Origin: Bacteroidota bacterium | GTDB taxonomy: Bacteria; Bacteroidota; Bacteroidia; Flavobacteriales; Weeksellaceae | NCBI GenBank assembly: GCA_023433225.1 | Contig: JAEZDQ010000028.1 | Location: 1-8,229, forward strand | DNA: 8,229 nt | Reading direction: 5' to 3' | Shown: one piece after another, positions 1-7,993 of the stretch | How positions within the stretch are numbered: position 1 is the stretch's first letter | Layout of the letters: each line of letters begins with the position of its first letter | Notes under the pieces: model-generated | The model's database searches: none | What the model was told of the DNA's origin: nothing | What the model saw: the letters and a program-made list of their open reading frames with translations, nothing else | Made by a program: the position numbers and the translations under genes

Positions 1-748
1 CGTCAAAAACCGCGTAGGTAAAATGGCTAATCCAATCGCCCAGATTCATATAAATGGAATTTCCGACGGGGATTTCCATGGGTAAATGCCGATGCCCGAA
101 AATGAAATAGTCGAAATCTTCCGATTCTAATTTCCTTTTGACATATTGTACCAGCCATTCGTTTTCTTCACCTAAGAAATGAATGTCTTCTTTACCGGAA
201 ATCAACTTATTTTTACGAGATGTTTGGATGCCCAGCCAAACCGCAAAATCCGGATGCAACAGATAAAAGAAAAATTGCGCAACTTTGTTGGTGAAAAGTT
301 TCTTCATCCGCTTGTAACCTTTGTCTCCAGGGCCTAAACCATCGCCGTGCGCCAAAAAGAATTTTTTCCCTTCAATCCGGAAACATTGGCGGTCGTAGAA
401 GACGGTCGCATTGATTTCTTTTTGGAGGTAATCGCGCATCCACAAATCATGGTTTCCGGTGAAAAAGTAGATTTTAATCCCCGAATCCGAAAGTTCGGCC
501 AATTTTCCCAAAACCCGGACAAATCCGCGGGGAACAACTTGTTTGTATTCGAACCAGAAATCAAATAAATCGCCCAGTAGAAACAAATCTTGGCAATCAC
601 CTTTGATTTCATCCAGCCATTTTACAAACCGTTTCTCCCGAACCAAACTGCTGATGTCGTCGGGTGCACCGAAATGCTGGTCGGAGGCGAAATAGATTTT
701 TTTGCCCGGTCTGAGCGGGATTTCCGTTAGTTGTCCTCTGCCCGCCAT
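1..748 (-). CDS. lpxH: UDP-2,3-diacylglucosamine diphosphatase (LpxH type), 3' end cut by window edge
   Basis: Calcineurin-like metallophosphoesterase. The LpxH family removes UMP from UDP-2,3-diacylglucosamine to give lipid X, a membrane-associated cytoplasmic step of lipid A synthesis. My translation gives 249 residues before the left edge, so only a short C-terminal piece should be missing (the family is about 240-260 residues). All metal-ligand blocks are visible in order: ASDQH (D23, H25), GDLFDFW (D60), GNHD (N99, H100), HGDG (H134) and GHRH (H219, H221). FDFW after the second block is typical of LpxH rather than of generic phosphoesterases. The start is the ATG at 748-746. No other NTG codon lies between it and the first beta strand, which makes this start secure even though it falls 22 bases inside the upstream QueD-type gene. 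The overlap suggests co-transcription and translational coupling. The position after Asp in the first block is Gln; I regard this as ordinary variation. Confidence 0.92.
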   Translation of the reverse strand, partial: MAGRGQLTEIPLRPGKKIYFASDQHFGAPDDISSLVREKRFVKWLDEIKGDCQDLFLLGDLFDFWFEYKQVVPRGFVRVLGKLAELSDSGIKIYFFTGNHDLWMRDYLQKEINATVFYDRQCFRIEGKKFFLAHGDGLGPGDKGYKRMKKLFTNKVAQFFFYLLHPDFAVWLGIQTSRKNKLISGKEDIHFLGEENEWLVQYVKRKLESEDFDYFIFGHRHLPMEIPVGNSIYMNLGDWISHFTYAVFD

Positions 749-1176
749 TCTGCATAAGATGTTTCGGTTTCGTGTAAGCGGATGGATTGCAATGTTACCG
801 TTCCCGGCAGGTGAGGGCTGATTTTCCCGACCATGTCGATCAGCATATTTTCGCAGGAAGGCTGGTAGGAAGTGAAAATCACTTTGTGTCCGTCTCGTAT
901 CAGCCCTTCGCCCAATTCTTTGTGTGGGGAATTTTCATTGAGCAAAATCGCGTGGTCAAATAAATCCACCACTTCCGCTTTGACAATTTTTTTGATGTCC
1001 CCGAAATCAATGACCATCCCGAATTTCGGATGGTTTGCATCCGGATTGGGAACGCCTTTGACCGTTACAAATAATTTATAGGAATGGCCGTGGATGTTTT
1101 TACATTTCCCGTCATAACCATACAGTGCGTGAGCAGTTTCGAAATTAAAAGATTTTGTTACACGGATTTTATTCAT
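727..1176 (-). CDS. queD: 6-pyruvoyl-tetrahydropterin synthase / 6-carboxytetrahydropterin synthase family
   Basis: T-fold enzyme of 149 residues acting on dihydroneopterin triphosphate. In bacteria this usually means QueD, which makes 6-carboxy-tetrahydropterin on the way to preQ0 and queuosine. Visible residues: zinc ligands H16 (in FETAHAL), H29 and H31 (in IHGH); the catalytic cysteine C25 in a C-x3-H-G-H motif, the form expected of QueD; VIDFGD at 55-60; the FDHA block with D74 and H75; P-S-C-E-N at 106-110; and E136 in RLHETET, the expected pterin-anchoring glutamate. The start ATG is 33 bases from the divergent ComF gene, with a -7 box at a suitable distance. The stop codon lies inside the downstream LpxH gene. 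The protein is longer than E. coli QueD, which I recall as about 120 residues, and closer in size to eukaryotic PTPS. Family membership is sure; the choice of QueD over another pterin product is inferred. No other queuosine gene is in view. Confidence 0.9.
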   Translation of the reverse strand: MNKIRVTKSFNFETAHALYGYDGKCKNIHGHSYKLFVTVKGVPNPDANHPKFGMVIDFGDIKKIVKAEVVDLFDHAILLNENSPHKELGEGLIRDGHKVIFTSYQPSCENMLIDMVGKISPHLPGTVTLQSIRLHETETSYAEWRAEDN

Positions 1177-1201
1177 TAATTTAAAGGTCTAAAAATCAGT
1201 G

Positions 1202-1209
1202 CAAATTTA
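1202..1209 (-). promoter_or_regulatory. Candidate Bacteroidota -7 box (TAAATTTG) for the queD-lpxH pair
   Basis: Read on the minus strand this is an exact match to TAnnTTTG, the sigma-ABfr -7 consensus. It lies 25 bases upstream of the queD start codon, a spacing close to that of the two other boxes in the window. I see no well-spaced -33 TTG; the nearest TTG is only 13 bases upstream, inside the ComF coding sequence. The box directly abuts the ATG of the divergent ComF gene. Confidence 0.5.
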
Positions 1210-1881
1210 ATGGAAATACTCTCAATAGCCCGTTCATTTGTCGATTTATTTTTCCCCAAGCGGTGTGTTGGCTGTCAATCAGTCATTGCCGGGACTGCGG
1301 TTTTGTGCCCTCCCTGCGCGGCAAAGCTTTCTTATACGCATTGGGGCATCAACCGGGAAAATGAGGCCTACTTCAAACTGAAAGCCCTTTGCAACCTTAA
1401 TTCCGCCGGGAGCTTCCTGAGGTTTGAACATGATAATATCACCCAAAAGCTCATGCACTTTTTAAAATATGAAAATCATCCCGAGATTGGCATTTTGCTG
1501 GCGGAAGGAGTATTTTCTTCCATGAATCTGGCTGCCTACGACGGAATCATCCCGGTACCCATCCATCCTAAAAAATTGAAAAAACGCGGCTATAACCAAG
1601 TGATGCCTTTTGCCGAAAGACTGGCTGAACTAACAGGAATCCCATTGGTCAAAGATTGTTTAATTCGGAAAGAAAACAATCCGTCTCAAGTCCATAAATC
1701 AAGGGAAGAAAGATTGAATTCCATCCGGAACGCATTCACGATTAAAGGGGATTTAACCGGACATTATTTATTGGTTGACGATGTGCTCACGACCGGAGCC
1801 ACGGTTTCTTCCTGCGTCAATTTGATTCATTCGAAATTTACGGTCAAAATCAGCGTGCTGACCATTGCCTGTGCGGTTTGA
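1210..1881 (+). CDS. ComF family phosphoribosyltransferase-fold protein
   Basis: A 223-residue protein with the standard ComF layout. An N-terminal zinc-ribbon-like part has C19-x2-C22 and C33-x2-C36. A type I phosphoribosyltransferase domain follows, with a PxPxHPKKLKKRGYNQ block near residues 125-140 and the PRPP-binding loop VDDVLTTGAT at 189-198, including both acidic residues D190 and D191. ComF/ComFC proteins are cytoplasmic and are required for transformation in some naturally competent bacteria; the substrate of the PRTase fold is not settled. Length and motif order match the family, with no sign of damage. No Shine-Dalgarno is seen before the ATG, as is usual in this phylum. The next gene on the same strand begins 30 bases after the stop, so the two are probably co-transcribed. 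Family assignment is firm; a competence role in this organism is inference only. Confidence 0.93.
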   Translation: MEILSIARSFVDLFFPKRCVGCQSVIAGTAVLCPPCAAKLSYTHWGINRENEAYFKLKALCNLNSAGSFLRFEHDNITQKLMHFLKYENHPEIGILLAEGVFSSMNLAAYDGIIPVPIHPKKLKKRGYNQVMPFAERLAELTGIPLVKDCLIRKENNPSQVHKSREERLNSIRNAFTIKGDLTGHYLLVDDVLTTGATVSSCVNLIHSKFTVKISVLTIACAV

Positions 1882-1911
1882 TTTTTGATTAACTTGCAGC
1901 AGTTTTTATTT

Positions 1912-3570
1912 ATGCGCTTTTTAGTATATATTCTTACGGTATTCATCGTTTTTTCCTGCGCCCGGCAAGGCACTCCGTCGGGTGGCCCTAAAGACGAAAT
2001 GCCACCCAAGTTCTTAGGCAGCTTGCCTGATACCTTATCCGTCAATGTCCCTGTTGATCTGAAAGAAATCCGGATTGATTTTGACGAGTACATTATTCTC
2101 AAAGACCCGACGCAACAAATCATCGTTTCACCCCCGCTGGGCAGCAATGCGGTTTTCATGCCGGTCGGTTCGCCGCGCAGATACATTCAGATAAAATTAG
2201 AGGAACCGCTTTTGGAAAATACAACCTACAACATCAACTTCGGTAATTCCATCCAAGACAATAATGAGGGCAATAAACTGCCCTATTTCCAATATGTTTT
2301 TTCGACGGGAGACCATGTCGATTCGCTTCGTATACAAGGTAAATTGAGCGTTTTATCCGAAAAAAAACTATCTGAAAACAGTTTGGTCGCTTTGTTTAAA
2401 GTCGATTCGGGCTACCGTGACAGTCTCATTCTGAAAGAGAAACCCTTTTATGTTGCCCGTCCCGATTCGGAAGGGAATTTTACCCTGAATTACCTGAAAC
2501 CGGGAAAATACCAATTGGTTGCATTTGACGACAAGGTGCAGAATATGAGGTACGATAGCGGACAGGAAAAACTGGGATTCGTAGATTCTTATATCAATTT
2601 AAATGAAAACACATCTGCTGATTTACAGCTTTTTGACCAACTTCAGGGATACAAAGCGGGGAAAGCGGAGCAAAAAGGTTACGGGCATTTGGTTTTCCGG
2701 TTTACGGGACAACCGGATGAAGTGGAAATCACCCCGATTGATTTTGATTTTACGACTTCACGGATTTCATACCTCCCCAAAAGCGATTCTTTGAATTTTT
2801 GGTTTAAGCCCGATGTGGATTCTGTTTCGGGCAGTTCAAAGAGGTTGAATTTTTTGGTCAAACACAAGAATTATGAGGATACTGTTTCGTTGGTTTACAG
2901 CAATTCAATCCGGCATCAGCTTTCGGTGAAAGAAGATAACAAAGGCTTTTACACACCTTCCCAAAAACTGAAATTTTCAGCGAATTATCCGATTGAAAAA
3001 ATTGATCCCGGTTTTATTTCCGTCAAAAAAGATACCTTGGAATTAACGTTCCAAACCCTGCTCGATTCGATACATGAGAATACGTTTGCCATTGATTTCC
3101 CCATCGAATTGACAACTGCCTATGAAGTGAATTTACTCTCCGGTGCGGTGACCGATTTTTTTGGTGAAACCAACGATACCATTCGTGTGAAATTCCGCAC
3201 AAAATCCCGGAATGATTTCGGGAATTTAAGGTTGACTCTGCAAAACAAGCCCGATAGGCCTTTTTGGATTCAATTGTTGAATGCGAAGGATGAAATCATC
3301 GATGAGCAATATTCCACCGAAAATTCTTTTGAATATACTTACCTGAATCCGGGGGAATATTATTTCAAAATTCTGGTGGATGAAAATGCAAACGGGCATT
3401 GGGATACAGGTGATTTCTTCCAACGCAAACAACCCGAAAGAGCGATGGTTTATCCGACCATGCTCCAAGTCCGGGCAATGTGGGATTTGGATGAAACTTG
3501 GGTTTTGTCGGAAAGCAAACCGGTAGAAAATAAAGAATCCCCAACTGCAAACAGCGGGGATTCCAACTAA
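1912..3570 (+). CDS. Big_5/Ig-like domain lipoprotein of unknown function
   Basis: A 552-residue predicted lipoprotein. The signal peptide begins MRFLVYIL and ends in a lipobox-like VFSC with the lipidated cysteine at C16. I chose the ATG at 1912 over an in-frame TTG at 1885 because it gives a compact signal peptide with a basic residue at position 2. The TTG would add nine residues and leave only 3 bases after ComF. After the cysteine comes a neutral, Gly/Pro-rich linker with SGGPKDEMPP, the hallmark of a Bacteroidota family carrying an SbsA-like Big_5 domain (about residues 32-135). A conserved TTYNINFGN stretch ends that domain. A carboxypeptidase-regulatory-like beta segment follows (LKPGKYQLVAFDD), and the C-terminal region has a second such segment plus DENANGHWDTGD, resembling a calcium-binding D-x-N-x-N-G loop. 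No acidic export tag follows the cysteine. Function is unknown; an envelope structural or assembly role is a guess. The last codons are also a terminator hairpin. Confidence 0.88.
   Translation: MRFLVYILTVFIVFSCARQGTPSGGPKDEMPPKFLGSLPDTLSVNVPVDLKEIRIDFDEYIILKDPTQQIIVSPPLGSNAVFMPVGSPRRYIQIKLEEPLLENTTYNINFGNSIQDNNEGNKLPYFQYVFSTGDHVDSLRIQGKLSVLSEKKLSENSLVALFKVDSGYRDSLILKEKPFYVARPDSEGNFTLNYLKPGKYQLVAFDDKVQNMRYDSGQEKLGFVDSYINLNENTSADLQLFDQLQGYKAGKAEQKGYGHLVFRFTGQPDEVEITPIDFDFTTSRISYLPKSDSLNFWFKPDVDSVSGSSKRLNFLVKHKNYEDTVSLVYSNSIRHQLSVKEDNKGFYTPSQKLKFSANYPIEKIDPGFISVKKDTLELTFQTLLDSIHENTFAIDFPIELTTAYEVNLLSGAVTDFFGETNDTIRVKFRTKSRNDFGNLRLTLQNKPDRPFWIQLLNAKDEIIDEQYSTENSFEYTYLNPGEYYFKILVDENANGHWDTGDFFQRKQPERAMVYPTMLQVRAMWDLDETWVLSESKPVENKESPTANSGDSN
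3526..3563 (-). terminator. Intrinsic terminator of the glmS operon, embedded in the convergent lipoprotein gene
   Basis: Positions 3535-3542 (GAATCCCC) and 3556-3563 (GGGGATTC) are perfect 8-base inverted repeats. Between them CTG (3545-3547) and CAG (3552-3554) can pair around a CAAA loop, so the hairpin is two stacked stems with a small internal bulge. Read on the minus strand the stem begins 24 bases after the glmS stop codon and is followed at once by TTTATTTTC, a good U-tract. Read on the plus strand only a weak AATTTTAAT follows, so it may stop the lipoprotein transcript less efficiently. The hairpin encodes the last residues of the lipoprotein (E542 to S551). Confidence 0.75.
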
Positions 3571-3587
3571 TTTTAATCAATCCTTAT

Positions 3588-5435
<1,848 letters not shown>

Positions 5436-5440
5436 GGTAC

Positions 5441-7057
5441 TTATTTTTTAGTATAATAAACTTTGAGTTGTAATTTTTTGTCTTGTTGTTCAGTAGCGTT
5501 TCCGTGTAAAACAACCCGGTGTGGATTGAACGCACGGTCGTTGGCAAAAGGATCTGTCGCGCTCACCGGTGTTGTGTAACTATTCGAAGGAGTCAATAGG
5601 AAGTTCCCGAGACTCAGAATCAAACTTCCGTCCTCATAAACGGTATTTCCTTCTACAATTCCTTTGATATAATCGGTTATTCGAATGGTATAAACTTTCG
5701 GATCATCGGTGTAATTGTACATCGGATTGAATTGTACCGAAAGCGGATAACTGTTATAAAACGCTGTCAAATCCGTAAAGTTTAGGTTTTTGTGTTTGGG
5801 GTCTTCCCAATACCGGTTCCATCCAAAAAGATAAGGGGGCTTTTTCAATCCGTAATTGTCATCCACAAATAAATTCAATTCCGCACCTACAATGGCCCAG
5901 TCATTTTCTAATACGTTTTGACGGATTTGGTTCAATTGGTCCTGATTGAGTTTGATAACCGTTTTGGTTCCATCCAAACCATTGAGGTACAATCGGCTGT
6001 CGCCGGAAACAGTATTTGGGTTTGTAAAGGAATTCACAAACTGCGGGCTTCGGTTGGAATGCTGGTATTGATTGATATGGACGTTGAAGCCCGGCGTGGT
6101 CGCCCAATAACTGGCAAAGGATAGCCCAAGCGTTCGCTGAAGCCTTGGTTCATAGTCTTCCGCTCCCGTATCTTCCGTCGGGTTGTCATAGGAAGAATAC
6201 ATTGTAAAAGCCATTAAACTCGGGTTGAAATTGAATAAAAATCCTTGCTCTTCTGCTACACTAAGCTCAATTCCCCGAAACAGATTACGGATGAATGAAG
6301 CTTGGTCGTTCAGGTTTGAACCGGCGTTGTCAATGAATTTTTGCTTGAAATAATCTGCATCCAACTTCACCTTATAAGCTACGACAGGCGCTTGTGTTTC
6401 GATGTCGTTTTTGGCTTTTATTTGGTAAGTGGTAATGGTGTTGGAAACGGGAGCACTGCCCAGAACATTGGGTAAAACGTCAATCTGATCCCTTACCCGG
6501 AGGGTGGGATTGGAGAAATAGGTGGTATCCTGAGAATACAAATATTCGCCTACTTCCCGTACCTGTAAAGTCATCGGCAAGGCGGTGTTTCCATAAATGG
6601 AATCCACTTTATACGTCCTTTTAATTCTCATGGTCGCCGTATCGCTTGGTTGTTCGCCTTCGGCTAAATAGAGGTAGGCGGTATCAACAGAGATGTCTTC
6701 GGTTGTGTTTTTGTAATAAACGGGAATGTGCAAAACCACGGAATCCATCGCAGGGTTCGCTCCAAAATCCGGGTTCAATTGCCCCAAGCGCGCTTGGGAA
6801 ATAAATTTTGCTTTGGTTCGTCCGAAAACCGGCTCTTCGTAAACGCCCAAAATCCCGTTTTGCAATACTTTTTCATCAGACCGTATAGAATCTGAATTGG
6901 TGTTGTATGCGATTAAATCGACATACATGACATTTGCGGTAGAACCACTGTCCAATAAGCCGCTTCCTACATCGGAAATGTCGTCCTCGCAGGAAAAAGC
7001 AGACAGTGTTACCACTACTACAATCGCTCCCGCAACAAGGTTAAAAACTCTCTTCAT
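5441..7057 (-). CDS. DUF4270 family lipoprotein
   Basis: A 538-residue predicted lipoprotein. The signal peptide has a basic start (MKR), a hydrophobic Val-rich core and a lipobox LSAFSC with lipidated C23. The residues right after it are E-D-D-I-S-D. An acidic run just after the cysteine resembles the lipoprotein export signal that sends Bacteroidota lipoproteins to the cell surface, so surface exposure is inferred. The mature part has no membrane segments and reads as beta-rich, with many alternating hydrophobic strands and Asn/Thr/Tyr-rich loops. The family hallmark GVYEEPVFGRTKA lies at about 71-83, followed by DSVVLHIPVYY (105-115). Near the C-terminus are YTIRITDYIKGIV, the block HRVVLHGN and a final strand KLQLKVYY. 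I assign DUF4270 from these blocks and from position: this family commonly sits between a short glycogen-synthase-like gene and glmS in Bacteroidota. Its biochemical role is unknown. The gene starts 14 bases after the preceding stop codon. Confidence 0.85.
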   Translation of the reverse strand: MKRVFNLVAGAIVVVVTLSAFSCEDDISDVGSGLLDSGSTANVMYVDLIAYNTNSDSIRSDEKVLQNGILGVYEEPVFGRTKAKFISQARLGQLNPDFGANPAMDSVVLHIPVYYKNTTEDISVDTAYLYLAEGEQPSDTATMRIKRTYKVDSIYGNTALPMTLQVREVGEYLYSQDTTYFSNPTLRVRDQIDVLPNVLGSAPVSNTITTYQIKAKNDIETQAPVVAYKVKLDADYFKQKFIDNAGSNLNDQASFIRNLFRGIELSVAEEQGFLFNFNPSLMAFTMYSSYDNPTEDTGAEDYEPRLQRTLGLSFASYWATTPGFNVHINQYQHSNRSPQFVNSFTNPNTVSGDSRLYLNGLDGTKTVIKLNQDQLNQIRQNVLENDWAIVGAELNLFVDDNYGLKKPPYLFGWNRYWEDPKHKNLNFTDLTAFYNSYPLSVQFNPMYNYTDDPKVYTIRITDYIKGIVEGNTVYEDGSLILSLGNFLLTPSNSYTTPVSATDPFANDRAFNPHRVVLHGNATEQQDKKLQLKVYYTKK

Positions 7058-7071
7058 GGATTGTTGTATGA

Positions 7072-7887
7072 TTAATTTTGATTCATTAATTCCTCAGCAT
7101 AAAAAAGTTTATATGCTTCGCTGATTCCCTCTACCGGACAGTATTCCATGACAGGGATGTTTTCTGTTTCTAGAAAATTATTGATGGGTTCGGGTATGAT
7201 TTCTTCACCTTTAATCGCGGCATCCGCGTATTTCAATGCGGACTTGGTTACAGCGGTAAAGTCGGGTTTGGAAAGGTATTTTGCAACATCGCCGTTGATG
7301 CCGTCAAAAGCAAGTTTTTGGGTAATTTCCGGGTTCAATTCACCTTCAAAGGAATTGTCAAACAAAGAAACGACGACCTTTGCTTCATTGAAGAAAGAAT
7401 CATCTGCATAATATTCCTTGATATAAGCGGGCAACATACCGGACATCCATCCCATGACATGCACCACGTCGGGTTTCCAGTTTAATTTTTTCACCGTTTC
7501 CAAAACACCTTTTGCGAAGAAAATGGCTCTTTCGTCGTTGTCGGGAAGCAAAGAACCTTCTTTGTCAAAATAAACCGATTTCCGTTTGAAATATTCTTCA
7601 TTGTCAATGAAATAAACCTGCAGCCTTTCTGCGGGAACAGAGGCTACTTTGATGATTAAAGGTTGGTCCATGTCATTGATAATCAGGTTCATTCCTGAAA
7701 GACGAATCACTTCGTGTAATTGATGCCTCCTTTCATTGATAACTCCAAACCTTGGCATGAAAATCCTTACATCTGCTCCTCGGTCGCTCATCGCTTTAGG
7801 GATTTTCAATGATTGTACTGACATCGGGTTTTCAGGAAAGTAAGGAATCATTTCGGTAGTTACATACAATATGCGCTTTCCTTCCAT
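7072..7887 (-). CDS. Half-size glycogen/starch synthase-like protein (GT5 N-terminal lobe only, probably non-catalytic)
   Basis: A 271-residue cytoplasmic protein similar to the N-terminal Rossmann lobe of GlgA (GT5, Glyco_transf_5 domain); it would usually be auto-annotated 'glycogen synthase'. The match begins with KRILYVTTEMIPYF, then a lobe with IPKAMSDRGADVRIFMPRFG (29-48), DNDERAIFFAKGVLE (116-130) and PDVVHVMGW (139-147). The entire C-terminal nucleotide-sugar lobe, about 200 residues in GlgA, is absent, and the stop is natural because the next gene follows after 14 bases. The ADP-glucose loop K-x-G-G-L is replaced by MSVQSL (22-27). The HAHDWH block reads HVMGWM, losing its Asp. The IHN block reads LFD (175-177), losing its His. 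The block INERRHQLHEV (50-60), typical of the short Bacteroidota form, is intact, so this looks like a maintained subfamily and not decay. Known members keep the same neighbours. Sensing or scaffolding is my inference; synthase activity is unlikely. Confidence 0.85.
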   Translation of the reverse strand: MEGKRILYVTTEMIPYFPENPMSVQSLKIPKAMSDRGADVRIFMPRFGVINERRHQLHEVIRLSGMNLIINDMDQPLIIKVASVPAERLQVYFIDNEEYFKRKSVYFDKEGSLLPDNDERAIFFAKGVLETVKKLNWKPDVVHVMGWMSGMLPAYIKEYYADDSFFNEAKVVVSLFDNSFEGELNPEITQKLAFDGINGDVAKYLSKPDFTAVTKSALKYADAAIKGEEIIPEPINNFLETENIPVMEYCPVEGISEAYKLFYAEELMNQN

Positions 7888-7917
7888 ATATTTAGATTAA
7901 TTACTTGAAATAGTGCA

Positions 7918-7925
7918 CAAAGATA
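7918..7925 (-). promoter_or_regulatory. Candidate -7 box (TATCTTTG) for the half-GlgA / DUF4270 / glmS operon
   Basis: Exact TAnnTTTG match on the minus strand, in the very common TATCTTTG form, 30 bases upstream of the operon's first ATG. No clear -33 TTG is present at the usual spacing. This appears to be the only promoter upstream of glmS: the gaps inside the operon are 14 and 5 bases and show no such box. Confidence 0.6.
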
Positions 7926-7957
7926 CAAAATATCTGTGAGATTTGTTGGAGGTGCCT

Positions 7958-7965
7958 TATTTTTG
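7958..7965 (+). promoter_or_regulatory. Candidate -7 box (TATTTTTG) for panC
   Basis: Exact TAnnTTTG match on the plus strand, 28 bases before the panC ATG, the same geometry as the box facing the other way. TTTG and TTG occur at 7942-7948 but sit closer (12 bases or less) than the usual -33 spacing. The two opposed -7 boxes are 32 bases apart, so polymerase binding at one would cover the -33 region of the other. Confidence 0.5.
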
Positions 7966-7993
7966 CAATGATTTTTATATTTATTAACAATTA

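Noticed and set aside
334..612. Open frames of 73-92 codons on both strands within the LpxH gene
   Set aside because: They lie wholly inside the clearly coding LpxH frame and have no family motifs or start signals; they are frame shadows.
1827..2186. 119-codon open frame on the minus strand across the ComF/lipoprotein junction
   Set aside because: It runs antisense to two well-supported genes and shows no recognisable domain or signal peptide.
5436..5440. Possible glmS ribozyme or leader riboswitch in front of glmS
   Set aside because: Only five bases separate glmS from the preceding stop codon, so there is no untranslated leader. The ribozyme is known mainly from Gram-positive bacteria.
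7072..7887. The half-size glycogen synthase as a frameshifted or truncated pseudogene
   Set aside because: The frame is intact and ends in a natural stop 14 bases before the next operon gene. The downstream sequence codes for DUF4270 and not for a GlgA C-terminal lobe, and the length matches the short form recalled from other Bacteroidota.
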